NCBI GenBank assembly: GCA_050288165.1
Contig: JBNKDG010000002.1
Coordinates: forward strand, 248,001 to 312,000
DNA length: 64,000 nucleotides
Direction of reading: 5' to 3'
DNA from: JAPHTQ01 sp050288165
Lineage (GTDB): Bacteria > Pseudomonadota > Gammaproteobacteria > Thiohalomonadales > Thiohalomonadaceae
This document shows, piece after piece, positions 52,301-60,464 of this stretch. The position numbers and the translations under genes were made by a program. Below the pieces are notes generated by a model. It saw only the letters and a list, made by a program, of their open reading frames with translations, was not told where the DNA came from and did not search any database. Positions within the stretch are counted from its first letter, which is position 1, and the number at the start of each line of letters is the position of its first letter.

Positions 52301-53296
52301 GTTGCGCATAGCGATTGCGACGGGGAAGTGTTCCTGTAATTTTCTCCGCTCTCTTGTGTGATGCTGCACCCCTGTTTGGGTGTCGAAGGCGACAAGATTT
52401 TCCGCATCAAAGTGTAGTAGCAGGATTTCATCGCTTTCTATTATGTTCTGTGGTGGTTGGTGTGTGCGTGTCAGGAAATCGCTGAGGCTGGAGCGCATAA
52501 TGATGAATGCGTCAGGGGTGTTGCGGTCGTTCAGTGATGCGCTGAGAGGGATTATGTAGTCAGTATGTAGGTGTCCGTCTTCAAGTAAAAATTGATTGCT
52601 TTTTTTGACCTTGCCGTCCTGGCGCGAGTTTTCGATAAGCGATTTGATGTGAGGTGTGGTATTTGTTTGCTTGCCGATAGTAAGCAGGTCTTTCCCGTCT
52701 CTGTCGGCTACGATGATTGCCTCGTAGTTGTCATTTTTCTGTATTTCATGCAGGTACTCGGTGACGATGGAGCGCGATTCGTCCGAATTGGTGCGTTTTA
52801 GTTTTTCTACAACGCCGCTTAAAGTGCGGTTGTGATAGAGTACCTCGGCATCCCCCTTGCGTTCGCTTAGCCAGCTCTCGATATGTATCGCCTGCACACT
52901 TGCCAACCCCTGCAAACGTGCCAGGCCCTCACGCTCCAGTGCTGGGGCATTGAGCAGGTAGATTAGTAGCGCCAGCAGTGGCAGGAGTATGACCAGAGTG
53001 AAGGTTGCCGGGATGATACGTATACGGTTCCACAGTTTGAACTCGAATACTAGCGGTGCGTTTTTCTGTGCGATCTCAGGAGTCCAGTTGCGCAGTGTGA
53101 TATAGAGCAGTGCGCCTGTTACAACGACAAACAGCAGCCCTTTTGCGATCTCAAGCAGTCCCTGTAATTCCGGATTGTTTGTAGTTATGGGTAGTAGATA
53201 GCTGGAGGTGAATATCCATGTGGCGGCCACTATCATGTAGATGAATGCCGTCCTGGCAGGACGCGAACGGATGTATTTCTGGATACGGTCGGCCAT
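49385..53296 (-). CDS. Membrane sensor with PAS, GAF and HD-GYP domains
   Basis: A 1303-residue protein: two N-terminal helices and a third at about 375-395 bracket a periplasmic sensor region, then PAS (FFDMPFVGMAIW), PAS (FQNIFNGVNDGIVLAE), PAS (LRTIINTIPDLVWLKDSDGK), GAF (about 815-960), PAS (FRGLVEQSLSGIYIIQDDKYVYAN) and HD-GYP (about 1110-1295). The HD-GYP has HERRVAEIAVAIG, LHDIGKINIPSEIL, HPQSGYNAL, HHERINGSGYP, so it should hydrolyse c-di-GMP. Transcribed after cbrB (134 bp) but with its own leader; convergent with the GGDEF-EAL gene. Confidence 0.92.
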   Translation of the reverse strand: MADRIQKYIRSRPARTAFIYMIVAATWIFTSSYLLPITTNNPELQGLLEIAKGLLFVVVTGALLYITLRNWTPEIAQKNAPLVFEFKLWNRIRIIPATFTLVILLPLLALLIYLLNAPALEREGLARLQGLASVQAIHIESWLSERKGDAEVLYHNRTLSGVVEKLKRTNSDESRSIVTEYLHEIQKNDNYEAIIVADRDGKDLLTIGKQTNTTPHIKSLIENSRQDGKVKKSNQFLLEDGHLHTDYIIPLSASLNDRNTPDAFIIMRSSLSDFLTRTHQPPQNIIESDEILLLHFDAENLVAFDTQTGVQHHTRERRKLQEHFPVAIAMRNGKSGTTITMDYRGKKVLTAWKYIGNTDWFILAKADRSTILAPLWTALKWGLLVGLFLIAAIIALLHTLWNRQQYYQQLEQLAREKQTDKLLKHFFDMPFVGMAIWFARNGKWVRFNDYLCEMLGYSHESMLKLSWDSLSHPDDLNREKEKRQLILEQSAQTYTLEKRMLRIDGSVIHTNVDVHCVRNEKGDPEIYVAIVQDVTAYKRTIEALRESEERFQNIFNGVNDGIVLAEKETGAFITGNTAFCSMLGYSNEEVSKLSIKDIHPEDEFSRIQQEFKRFAENKINVTEDIPVVRKDGSIFSADIRGGTISVGDKEYVIGIFRDTSERKSMMRALSDNERRLRTIINTIPDLVWLKDSDGKYLLCNTRFEQLYGASEDNIKGRDDYDFVDKDTADFFRKNDRIAIQARGPTTNEETVTFASDGHAATLETIKSPVTDSNGNLIGILGIGRDITLRKDYENKLRRLSQFYAALSQCNEAIIRSSNEAELLNEICRIAVQLTQINATWVGFLDEDGDKLHWVAGYGDGSEEIATATATVCTSSGGAQTSPSYQAVQQNQAVWIQDFPGDSLCKPCTEIATAHAWRSAASLPLYRAGAIVGVLNLYADVEHAFDEEVRNLLNEMAFDISFALDNFVLEKQRIASEESLSESEQRFRGLVEQSLSGIYIIQDDKYVYANPRLAEIFGFDSDKEMVGHNPNDFVLPDDREEVSEQIANLLQGKDKHLAYEAKIQRRDGTIIDIGVHGAMATHQGKPAIIGLVQDVTDKKRAEEQLTTYVEKLQASLMQTVEVATILSEMRDPYTAGHERRVAEIAVAIGKEMALDEYELEGLRVAGYLHDIGKINIPSEILSKPGKLTELEYEIIKGHPQSGYNALKDVDFPWPVAQVALQHHERINGSGYPQGLKGDKIILQARITAVADVVEAMGSHRPYRPGLGIKPALDEIERGRGTLYDPSVADACLRLFKEKGYTLPA

Positions 53297-53430
53297 TCCT
53301 TGCTCTATCTCTAATGTTTAGTGACGCTTGGTCAGCGAAAATGTTTACTGACTTTCAATAGCTAAGACTAGAACCTATCCGGGATTTAGCGAGTGTTTTA
53401 TTCGCTGTGGTGAGTAAATATTTATCCCTG

Positions 53431-54759
53431 TTACTTCCGGGGTACCCCGAGTCGATGGCGGCGCTCCCACAGGGTTTTACGGCTCACACCAAGTTGTCTG
53501 GCCAGTTCCGTTTCGGTCATTTTCTGCTCGTTCTCGCGCACAAAGCGGATGAAGTATTCATCCAGTGACAGCTTGTCGTTCGAGTTCTCAGATGGGGTAA
53601 TGATTGATTGCTGATGCAGGCCAAGTGCCTGTGCGGTTATCACTTCGTTGTTGGCCAGGATCACCGCGCGCTCAATGACGTTTTCCAGTTCGCGGACGTT
53701 ACCCGGCCAGTGATAGTGGAACAGGGCATCCATCGCATCCTCGCTATAGCTTAGTGGCGCACGATTGAGTCGCTTGCAGGTGCGGGCCAGCAGGTGTTCC
53801 GCCAGTTCGCGGATATCATCGCCGCGTTCGCGCAGCGGTGGCAGCAGGATTTCCATGACATGGAGGCGGAAGTAGAGATCGCTACGAAAGTTGCCGTTCT
53901 CCACCTCCTGTTTCAGATCGCGGTTAGTGGCGGCAATCAGGCGCACATCGACGCGGCGTGATTGGGTCGAACCGATGCGACGGATCTCACCCTCCTGTAG
54001 CACACGCAACAGGCGTGCCTGGGCATCGGCCGGGAGTTCGCCAATCTCATCGAGAAACAGGGTGCCGCCATGGGCCGCCTCGACCAGACCGCGGTGGGTA
54101 TCCACCGCACCGGTGAAGGCGCCTTTCTCGTGACCGAACAGTTCCGATTCGAGCAGGTTGTCTGGGATGGCGGCACAGTTCACCGTGATCAGCGGCTGTT
54201 CCCTGCGCGGACTTTGTTCATGCACTGCACGGGCGACCAGTTCCTTACCGGTACCCGATTCGCCAAGCACCAGTACCGTGGCGTCGGTGGGGGCGACCCG
54301 CTGAATTCGCTCGAAGATCTCGTGCATTGCCGGACTATTGCCGATCATGCCGCCGACCGGATAGTTGCGTGACAGGTCGCTCTTCAACGCTTCGTTCTGT
54401 CGTTCCAGGCTGCGCTGTTTTAGTACCCGTTCCAGGGTCAGCAGTAGTTCGTCGTGATCGAAGGGTTTGGTGATGTAATCGACCGCGCCCAGTTTCATCG
54501 CCTCCACGGCGGAACTGACGCTGGCATAGCTGGTCATGATCACCACCGGTACCTGCTCGACCCGATTCAATATCTCGGTTCCCGGTGGTCCGGGCAGGCG
54601 CAGGTCGGCGATGATCAGATCGAAATCGTTGAGGCTGTAGTTCTCTTCCGCTTCGGGCACTGCGCCGGCGATCGAGACGTTATAGCCGTTGCGCTCCAGC
54701 AGGCGCTTGAGTGAGTTGCGGATCACCGCTTCGTCTTCGATGAGCAGAATCTGGTGCAT
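53431..54759 (-). CDS. cbrB: CbrB-like NtrC-family response regulator
   Basis: A 442-residue sigma-54 activator: receiver domain (ILLIEDEAVIRNSL, phospho-Asp in DLIIADLRLPG, Lys in YITKPFD), AAA+ domain (Walker A GESGTGKE, GAFTGA loop, Walker B GTLFLDEIGEL) and Fis-type HTH (ETELARQLGVSRKTLWERRHRLGV). It follows the SLC5-kinase gene by 20 bp, and the order dksA - gluQ - cbrX - cbrA - cbrB matches Pseudomonas. In Pseudomonas CbrB adjusts carbon/nitrogen use. Predicted to act at the GTTAC-N5-GTAAC sites at 45466, 45489 and 57925. Pseudomonas pcnB, normally next, is not here. Confidence 0.85.
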   Translation of the reverse strand: MHQILLIEDEAVIRNSLKRLLERNGYNVSIAGAVPEAEENYSLNDFDLIIADLRLPGPPGTEILNRVEQVPVVIMTSYASVSSAVEAMKLGAVDYITKPFDHDELLLTLERVLKQRSLERQNEALKSDLSRNYPVGGMIGNSPAMHEIFERIQRVAPTDATVLVLGESGTGKELVARAVHEQSPRREQPLITVNCAAIPDNLLESELFGHEKGAFTGAVDTHRGLVEAAHGGTLFLDEIGELPADAQARLLRVLQEGEIRRIGSTQSRRVDVRLIAATNRDLKQEVENGNFRSDLYFRLHVMEILLPPLRERGDDIRELAEHLLARTCKRLNRAPLSYSEDAMDALFHYHWPGNVRELENVIERAVILANNEVITAQALGLHQQSIITPSENSNDKLSLDEYFIRFVRENEQKMTETELARQLGVSRKTLWERRHRLGVPRK

Positions 54760-54779
54760 GGGTTGATCTTTTCCTTACG

Positions 54780-57716
54780 TTATTCGTCACACAGCGGCAG
54801 GCGCAAAACGAATTGCGTGCCCATACCACTATCGCTGTTGAAACTGATAGTGCCGGAGTGTTCCTGAATGATGCTGTAGACCATCGGCAGGCCGAGGCCG
54901 GTGCCCTGGCCGGGATCCTTGGTGGTGAAGAAGGGCTCAAAGACCTTCTCCCAATATTCTTCGGGAATGCCGTGGCCCGAGTCAGTGACCTCGATGCGGG
55001 CGTTTTGCCCCTCTTCGCGGGCGAGGATTTTGATCGCGTCACCGGGCATGGAGGCGTCACAGGCGTTACTCAGCAGATTGACGAAAACCTGAATCAATCG
55101 CTGGCGATCGCCGGCGACGCACAAATCCTCGCTACAGTCGATGCGGTACTCCAGTTGCTTGCCCGCATGGCTGAGGCGTACCAGTCGCACCGCTTCATCG
55201 ATGCAGTTGCAGACCTCGACCTTGGCCGGTTTGTAATCCTTGGTCGCACCGACGTGGCTGAAAGTCACCAGTGACTGCACGATGTTGGTAATGCGTCGGG
55301 TCTGCTCCAGTACCTGTTCCAGACTCTCGCGGGTGAAGGCCGGGTCATTGCTCTCCTGTATCAGGTCCTGGGCCAGGCAGGCAATACCGGTGACCGGGTT
55401 GCCGATCTCGTGGGCCACACCGGCGGCGAGACGACCGATGGAGGCGAGGCGCTCGCTGTGGGTCAGCTCCGCTTCAAGGATGTGCAGTTCACTCAGATCC
55501 TCCACCAGAATGACCGAACCACTACCACTGCCATACTGCACGCTGAGCGGGTCGTCGATGGCGGCCTTGTGCAGGTTGAGTACCCGGGTCTCCTGGTTGA
55601 GTTGCAGTTTGACCTTGCGCAGCTGGTGTTCGTTGGTGCCGAGGAAGCCTGCCAGCAGGCCCGACCAGGGCGAAGGCAGGGAGGTCAGCGGCTGTCCCAT
55701 TACCTGCTGCGGGGTCAGGCCGGAGATATCGACCATGGCGCTGTTCCAGCTGATCACACTCAGCTCAGGCCCGACCGAACAGACCCCCAGCGGCAGATCC
55801 TGCAACACCTGGCGGTGATAGCGGCGCAGGTGATCCAGTTCGGCGGCGAGTCCTCGCAACTGGGTACGTGACTCCTCCAGCCGCTGTTCGACGAACTGCA
55901 CCGTATCGGAGAGGGCGCTACGGGCGCTGTGATCCAGCTCCAGTCGTTCGTCGACGATCATTCGTGCCAGCAGCGGGCCGACCAGACCGGAGAGGTTGCG
56001 CTCGATCCGCTCACGAATTCGTCCCAGATCGGAACCGCGCAGTTCGGTGTGCAGCAGCCCCAGATCGGTGAGGGCACGATCCACCTCGTGGCGTGCCATC
56101 TCTTCGCCGGTGACCAGCGCCAGCTGTTCCTCGATCTGCTGAATGGTGGTGGCTACCGGTCGACCGCTGGGCGGTGCTAGGCTCTCCTTGCAACATGCAT
56201 TGGCGATCTCCAGCTCCTTGCGTCCCGGTCTTGTGAGCAGGGAGAAGCTGACGAATAGGGCGAAGTTGATCGACAGTGACCAGAGGGTGCTGCTGCTCCA
56301 TGGATCATCGGTATACATGCCGATGTGGGGTTGAAGGCCGACGCTGATCAGGCCGGAGCGTTCCAGCAGCGGCAACAGCAGACCGATGGCCCAGACCGTT
56401 CCGCCACCAAGTAGACCGGCGATGAATCCAGCGCGGGTGGCACGACGCCAGTAGAGCAGTCCGGCGATTCCTGGCAGGAACTGGGCCACCGCGACGAAGG
56501 AGATCAGACCCAGTTGCACCAGCCCCTGATTGTGTTCCAGCAACAGGTAGAAGCCGTAACCGGCGAGGATGATCAGCGCGATCAACACCCGTCGTCCCCA
56601 CAGCAGCCAACTGTAGATGTTGGTCTCCGGTGACAGGCGTGGCGGGAAGCTGGCGGGCAGCACCAGATGGTTCATGCACATCGCTGCCAGTGCCAGGGTG
56701 GTGACGATGATCATCGCACTGGCGGCGGAGATACCGCCGATGAAGGTGAACATCGGCAATAGCACCGCATCGTGATGCAGGGTGATGCCGAGTACGTAGA
56801 AATCGGGCGAGGTGCCTACCGCCAGTTCGTGACCGGCCCAGAGGATCGGTGGGATCGCCAGGTTCAGCAACAGCAGGAACAGGGGGAAGGCCCAACTGGC
56901 GGTGCGCAGGGCGTTGGGATCGAAATTCTCGGTAAAGGCCATGTGGAACTGCCGCGGCAGCAGGAAGGCTGCGGCGAAGGCGAGCAGCAGCAGCGTCGCC
57001 CAACTGCCTTCACGTACCGGACGATAGAGCGCCTGTAGTGCCTCCGGGTGGGCCGCGAGCCACGTCTCCATACCGCTGAAACCGTCGAACACGCCGAAGA
57101 CCGCGAACAGTCCCACCGAGAGCAGCGCCAGCAGCTTGATCAACGATTCGAAGGCGATGGCGACCACCAGCCCTTCGTGTTTCTCCCGCGCCGAAATGTG
57201 GCGCGCGCCGAAGAGGATGGCGAAGAGGGTGACCGTAATGCAGAAACCGAGGGCGATCAGCCCCGGGGTCGATTCTTTCGTCAGCACCTGCAACGACTCG
57301 GTTACCGCACGCACCTGCAGCGCGATATAGGGCAGGGTACCGGCGAGCATGAACAGGGTGACCAACACACCGGCCAACTGGCTCTGATAGCGGAAGGCGA
57401 ACAGGTCGGCCAGAGAGGAGAGCTGGAACTCGCGAGTCAGACGCATCAAGGGTTGCAGCAGCACCGGCGCGAGCATGAAGGCGAGGGTCACGCCGAGGTA
57501 GATGGTGAGGAAGTTATAGCCCTGGTTTTGGGCGAAACCGACGCTGCCGTAAAAGCTCCACGAGGTGGCATAGACCCCGAGCGAGAGGGTGTAGGTCAGA
57601 GGGTGACGGGCGATCTTCAGCGGTATCCAGCCGCGCTCCGCGGCGAAGGCGATCAGGAATAGCAGCAGCAGATAGCTGACCCCCGCGAGGAAGAGTTGCC
57701 ACAGTTCAAAGCTCAT
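54780..57716 (-). CDS. cbrA: CbrA-like SLC5-fused sensor histidine kinase
   Basis: A 978-residue kinase, the same size as Pseudomonas CbrA. About 13 helices of sodium:solute symporter type (residues 1-480; YATSWSFYGSVGFAQNQGYNFLTIYLG, SLADLFAFRYQSQLAGVL), a STAC-like linker, PAS (about 640-740, LPLGVCSVGPELSVISWNSAMVDISGLTP), HisKA (GRLAAGVAHEIGNPVTGIACLA, phospho-His) and HATPase (NLLSNACDASMP, DSGHGIPEEYWEKVFEPFFTTKDPGQGTGLGLPMVYSI). The start overlaps the preceding small gene by 11 bp. It senses or transports a small nutrient (histidine in Pseudomonas; not provable here). Confidence 0.88.
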   Translation of the reverse strand: MSFELWQLFLAGVSYLLLLFLIAFAAERGWIPLKIARHPLTYTLSLGVYATSWSFYGSVGFAQNQGYNFLTIYLGVTLAFMLAPVLLQPLMRLTREFQLSSLADLFAFRYQSQLAGVLVTLFMLAGTLPYIALQVRAVTESLQVLTKESTPGLIALGFCITVTLFAILFGARHISAREKHEGLVVAIAFESLIKLLALLSVGLFAVFGVFDGFSGMETWLAAHPEALQALYRPVREGSWATLLLLAFAAAFLLPRQFHMAFTENFDPNALRTASWAFPLFLLLLNLAIPPILWAGHELAVGTSPDFYVLGITLHHDAVLLPMFTFIGGISAASAMIIVTTLALAAMCMNHLVLPASFPPRLSPETNIYSWLLWGRRVLIALIILAGYGFYLLLEHNQGLVQLGLISFVAVAQFLPGIAGLLYWRRATRAGFIAGLLGGGTVWAIGLLLPLLERSGLISVGLQPHIGMYTDDPWSSSTLWSLSINFALFVSFSLLTRPGRKELEIANACCKESLAPPSGRPVATTIQQIEEQLALVTGEEMARHEVDRALTDLGLLHTELRGSDLGRIRERIERNLSGLVGPLLARMIVDERLELDHSARSALSDTVQFVEQRLEESRTQLRGLAAELDHLRRYHRQVLQDLPLGVCSVGPELSVISWNSAMVDISGLTPQQVMGQPLTSLPSPWSGLLAGFLGTNEHQLRKVKLQLNQETRVLNLHKAAIDDPLSVQYGSGSGSVILVEDLSELHILEAELTHSERLASIGRLAAGVAHEIGNPVTGIACLAQDLIQESNDPAFTRESLEQVLEQTRRITNIVQSLVTFSHVGATKDYKPAKVEVCNCIDEAVRLVRLSHAGKQLEYRIDCSEDLCVAGDRQRLIQVFVNLLSNACDASMPGDAIKILAREEGQNARIEVTDSGHGIPEEYWEKVFEPFFTTKDPGQGTGLGLPMVYSIIQEHSGTISFNSDSGMGTQFVLRLPLCDE

Positions 57717-57906
57717 GGCGCTTCAGGTATCGCTGCAGGCGGTAGGTGAGGAAGATCAGCAGTGCCCAGATCAGGTAGGGGGCATACCACGGGCTATCGT
57801 CCGCCGCCCACCAGCCAACGATGGGCGAAAGGAGGAGAAAGAGGGCCAGGATGAACAGCAGGATGACCCGGTCCAGGTGCTGTTCGTGTTCTTTGCTTCG
57901 CGGCAT
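57706..57906 (-). CDS. cbrX: CbrX-like small membrane protein
   Basis: A 66-residue protein with two helices (LDRVILLFILALFLLLSPIVGWW and YAPYLIWALLIFLTYRLQRYL) and a basic tail. It overlaps the kinase start by 11 bp, as cbrX does in Pseudomonas where the two are translationally coupled. A GTTAC-N5-GTAAC palindrome lies 19 bp before its start codon. Confidence 0.8.
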   Translation of the reverse strand: MPRSKEHEQHLDRVILLFILALFLLLSPIVGWWAADDSPWYAPYLIWALLIFLTYRLQRYLKRHEL

Positions 57907-57924
57907 CGGCGAAGCCTATCATCT

Positions 57925-57939
57925 GTTACGATTCGTAAC
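57925..57939. promoter_or_regulatory. GTTAC-N5-GTAAC operator upstream of cbrX
   Basis: TGTTACGATTCGTAACA, perfect 6-bp arms, in the 37-bp gap before the cbrXAB-like operon. Same arms and similar spacer (GAWWC/G type) as the sites at 45466 and 45489. Too near the start codon for an enhancer site of this gene, so autorepression or a role over a promoter inside the preceding gene is possible. Confidence 0.6.
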
Positions 57940-57943
57940 AATA

Positions 57944-58384
57944 TCAGCCGAATATCCGTTGCCACCAGCGGCGGCGATTGCCAGGCGGCGGAAAGGCGGC
58001 GTTGAGGTCGGCGGGCGGCAATACAGACAAGATCCAGCCGGGGAAGGGCGGTGGCCCGAAGCCCGGTCCACAGACACTGCCAAGGTTATGCGGGTCGTAG
58101 ATCTTGATAAAGCTCGGGTCGTTCACGTCATCGGCATAGACGATACCGCAGTAGTCTTCGTCGTGTTCCCGGTGTAGTAGCTCGTCGATTTCCGTAATGA
58201 AGTGCAGCAGCTTTTCATGGTCGACGGGCTGCTCAGGCACCTCTTCACCGACGGCATAGATGTACCAGGACTTCTTCTCGTCCTGACGTAACACCTGCCA
58301 GAAGTTGTCCAGCTCTTCCCATCTGAGCAGGCTGCGAAAGTAGCCGCGATAACGGCCGAGGAAGGGATTATCGAGATCGGTCAT
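57944..58384 (-). CDS. Conserved-looking hypothetical protein
   Basis: A 146-residue soluble protein: NPFLGRYRGYFRSLLRWEELDNFWQVL, WYIYAVGEEVP, HEKLLHFITEIDELL, DYCGIVYADDVNDPSFIKIYDPHNLGSVCGPGFGPPPFPGWILS. Acidic, no membrane segment; the Cys-Gly-Pro-Gly-rich segment and tryptophans look conserved. ATG 58384 is chosen; reading further upstream would run through gluQ. Starts two bases after the gluQ stop, hence in its operon. Function unknown. Confidence 0.75.
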   Translation of the reverse strand: MTDLDNPFLGRYRGYFRSLLRWEELDNFWQVLRQDEKKSWYIYAVGEEVPEQPVDHEKLLHFITEIDELLHREHDEDYCGIVYADDVNDPSFIKIYDPHNLGSVCGPGFGPPPFPGWILSVLPPADLNAAFPPPGNRRRWWQRIFG

Positions 58385-58385
58385 C

Positions 58386-59309
58386 TTATTTTGGTGGTGT
58401 GGTGTGCCAGTGGACGGACAGTGTACGGGGAACCCTGTCGGCTTGCCAATGGGCCACTGCCCAGCGCCAGAAGCTATCGAGTTCGCCTTGCAAAAGTTCG
58501 TCTGGTGGTTGTTGGCCGAGGAACGCCAGCGCCTGCCAAAGCGACGGCAGGGGATTCTCCAGCACCAGTGCAGGGGCATAGGTCTGCTTACTTAGTTTGA
58601 GTCCCTCGGTATTAACCGCGACCGGTAGATGGCGATAGGCCGGGGTGGGATAGCCCAGATAACGCTGCAACAGAATTTGGCGCGGGGTCGAATCGAGCAG
58701 GTCGCTGCCGCGGACTACCTCGGTGATACCCTGTTCCGCATCATCGACCACCACTGCCAGTTGATAGGCAAAGGGGCCGTCGGCACGGCGCAGCACGAAG
58801 TCGCCTACCTCGGTGGCGAGGTTCTGTCGGATGGTGCCCTGAATGGCATCGACGAATTCCACCTGCTGTCCTTCGGTCAACAGGCGTAGCGCGTGTTGTT
58901 GCCGACTATCGGCCTGGTGGCTGCGGCAGGTGCCGGGATAGACCCCGAGAGGCAGGCCAAGCTGTTCGCCGCGTTCGGCGATCTCCTTGCGAGAGCAGCC
59001 ACAGCGATAGAGCAGGCCAAGTTGTTGTAGACGATCCAGCGCTTCGAGATAGCGATCGTGACGGCGGCTCTGATAGATCACCTCCCCGTCCCACTCGAAG
59101 CCGTAACGTTCCAGGGTCTGGAGAATCAATCTGTCGGCGCCACGCATCTCGCGCGGCGGATCGAGGTCTTCGATGCGCAGCAGCCATTCGCCGCCATGCT
59201 GCCGTGCCTCCAGATAGCTGCCGACCGCGGCGACCAGCGAGCCGAAGTGCAGCGGGCCGGTAGGAGAAGGGGCAAAACGGCCGCGATAGGGCGATGTGCT
59301 CTCAGTCAT
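58386..59309 (-). CDS. gluQ: Glutamyl-Q tRNA(Asp) synthetase
   Basis: A truncated GltX paralogue that adds glutamate to queuosine of tRNA-Asp. 307 residues, no anticodon-binding domain. Motifs RFAPSPTGPLHFGSLVAAVGSYLEAR (HIGH equivalent HFGS) and LKLSKQT (KMSKS equivalent); zinc ligands in YRCGCSRKEI and YPGTC. Overlaps the nitroreductase by 8 bp at its start. It sits between dksA and the cbr genes as in Pseudomonas. Confidence 0.93.
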   Translation of the reverse strand: MTESTSPYRGRFAPSPTGPLHFGSLVAAVGSYLEARQHGGEWLLRIEDLDPPREMRGADRLILQTLERYGFEWDGEVIYQSRRHDRYLEALDRLQQLGLLYRCGCSRKEIAERGEQLGLPLGVYPGTCRSHQADSRQQHALRLLTEGQQVEFVDAIQGTIRQNLATEVGDFVLRRADGPFAYQLAVVVDDAEQGITEVVRGSDLLDSTPRQILLQRYLGYPTPAYRHLPVAVNTEGLKLSKQTYAPALVLENPLPSLWQALAFLGQQPPDELLQGELDSFWRWAVAHWQADRVPRTLSVHWHTTPPK

Positions 59310-59967
59310 GCCAGCTGGTAAAGTTTTCGACCTCTTCGCGGGTGGTACGATAGTTGTTTACCGCGGCACTTTTGTCCGCGTAACCGAGAGCGATACCACA
59401 GGCGAAGGTCCAGCTGTGTTCGATCCCAAGAATATCGCGTACTATATGCGGATATTCGGCAATGGACGCCTCCGGACAGGTGGAGAGACCTTTGGCTTCC
59501 GCGGCGAGCATAATGTTCTGCACGAACATGCCGATGTCCATCCAGCTTCCCTGCGCGAGTCGCCGGTCGATGAACACCAGCAGCCCTACGGGTGCACCGA
59601 AAAAGTGGTAGTTGCTGTCCCATGCGTCCAGTCTGGCCTCCTTGTCCTCGCGACCGATGCCCAGAGCGGAGTAGAGCGCCAGACCGGTGGTTTTTCGACG
59701 CTGTGCATAGGGTTCAAACCATTCAGAAGGGTAGTATTGGTAATCCGGCTTGCCGTTATCGCCGTTTCTACGTTCGCTGACGATGGCATCGCCAATACGC
59801 TGTTTGCTGTTGCCCCTGACCACGGCAACCCGCCATGGCTGCATATTGGCGCCAGAAGGCGCATAGCGGGCGGTATTTAAGATTTCTGTAATGGTTTGCT
59901 GGGAGACTTCACGTGAGAGAAAGGAGCGAGTGCTCTGGCGTGTCGTTATAGCGTCCAGGGTATTCAT
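59302..59967 (-). CDS. Nitroreductase family flavoprotein
   Basis: A 221-residue FMN-dependent NAD(P)H oxidoreductase fold: DAITTRQSTRSFLSREVSQQTITEILNTARYAPSGANMQPWRV (FMN phosphate-binding arginines), QGSWMDIGMFVQNIMLAAEAKGLSTCPEAS and FACGIALGYAD. Close relatives reduce nitro groups or quinones; the physiological substrate is unknown. Co-transcribed with gluQ by overlap. Confidence 0.92.
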   Translation of the reverse strand: MNTLDAITTRQSTRSFLSREVSQQTITEILNTARYAPSGANMQPWRVAVVRGNSKQRIGDAIVSERRNGDNGKPDYQYYPSEWFEPYAQRRKTTGLALYSALGIGREDKEARLDAWDSNYHFFGAPVGLLVFIDRRLAQGSWMDIGMFVQNIMLAAEAKGLSTCPEASIAEYPHIVRDILGIEHSWTFACGIALGYADKSAAVNNYRTTREEVENFTSWHD

Positions 59968-60104
59968 TGTATCCTCTGCATATTGTGTATGGACGGATTG
60001 CCCACACTATAAAAGAGTGATGCAAGAGGTTAAAGCAGGTTGATGTTGCAGGAGACCCTTCGGGGTCTATGTTATTAATAAAAAGAGAGAATGGTGGAGT
60101 AGAC

Positions 60105-60401
60105 ATGGCAACCGATGATGAAGAGAGCTGGGTAATCGAAAGTGTGAAGAAGGACGGGCAACCGTTCCGCCCCAGCGACTGGATTGAGCGTATTTCGGCA
60201 AGTCTGGGAACCTTCAAGTCGGATCACCGGTTGCACTATTCGAATGAAGTCAAACCCTGCATCATCGAAGGCCGCAAATGCCTGCTGGTAGCCAAGGGAC
60301 TGGCGAATAAGAACCCAGAAGCCTATTCCTACATTATGCGTTTCGCCGAAGAGAATAACCTGCGGGTGCAGGAAGATCGGCGTAAACCGTCAGACCGTTA
60401 A
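60105..60401 (+). CDS. DUF3579 protein
   Basis: A 98-residue protein with the DUF3579 pattern: ESVKKDGQPFRPSDWIERISASLGTF, HRLHYSNEVKPCIIEGRKCLLVAKGL, AYSYIMRFAEENNLRVQED. Function unknown; restricted to beta- and gammaproteobacteria as far as known. GGTGGAG ribosome site fixes ATG 60105. Divergent from the nitroreductase and convergent with dksA, separated by a terminator. Confidence 0.88.
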   Translation: MATDDEESWVIESVKKDGQPFRPSDWIERISASLGTFKSDHRLHYSNEVKPCIIEGRKCLLVAKGLANKNPEAYSYIMRFAEENNLRVQEDRRKPSDR

Positions 60402-60417
60402 GTAAGAATACAGACAT

Positions 60418-60448
60418 GAAAAAAGGGAGCGTAAGCTCCCTTTTTTTT
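60418..60448. terminator. Bidirectional terminator
   Basis: AAAAAAGGGAGC-GTAA-GCTCCC followed by TTTTTTTT between the DUF3579 gene and dksA. Confidence 0.9.
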
Positions 60449-60464
60449 GCGCGAATGAGACAAC

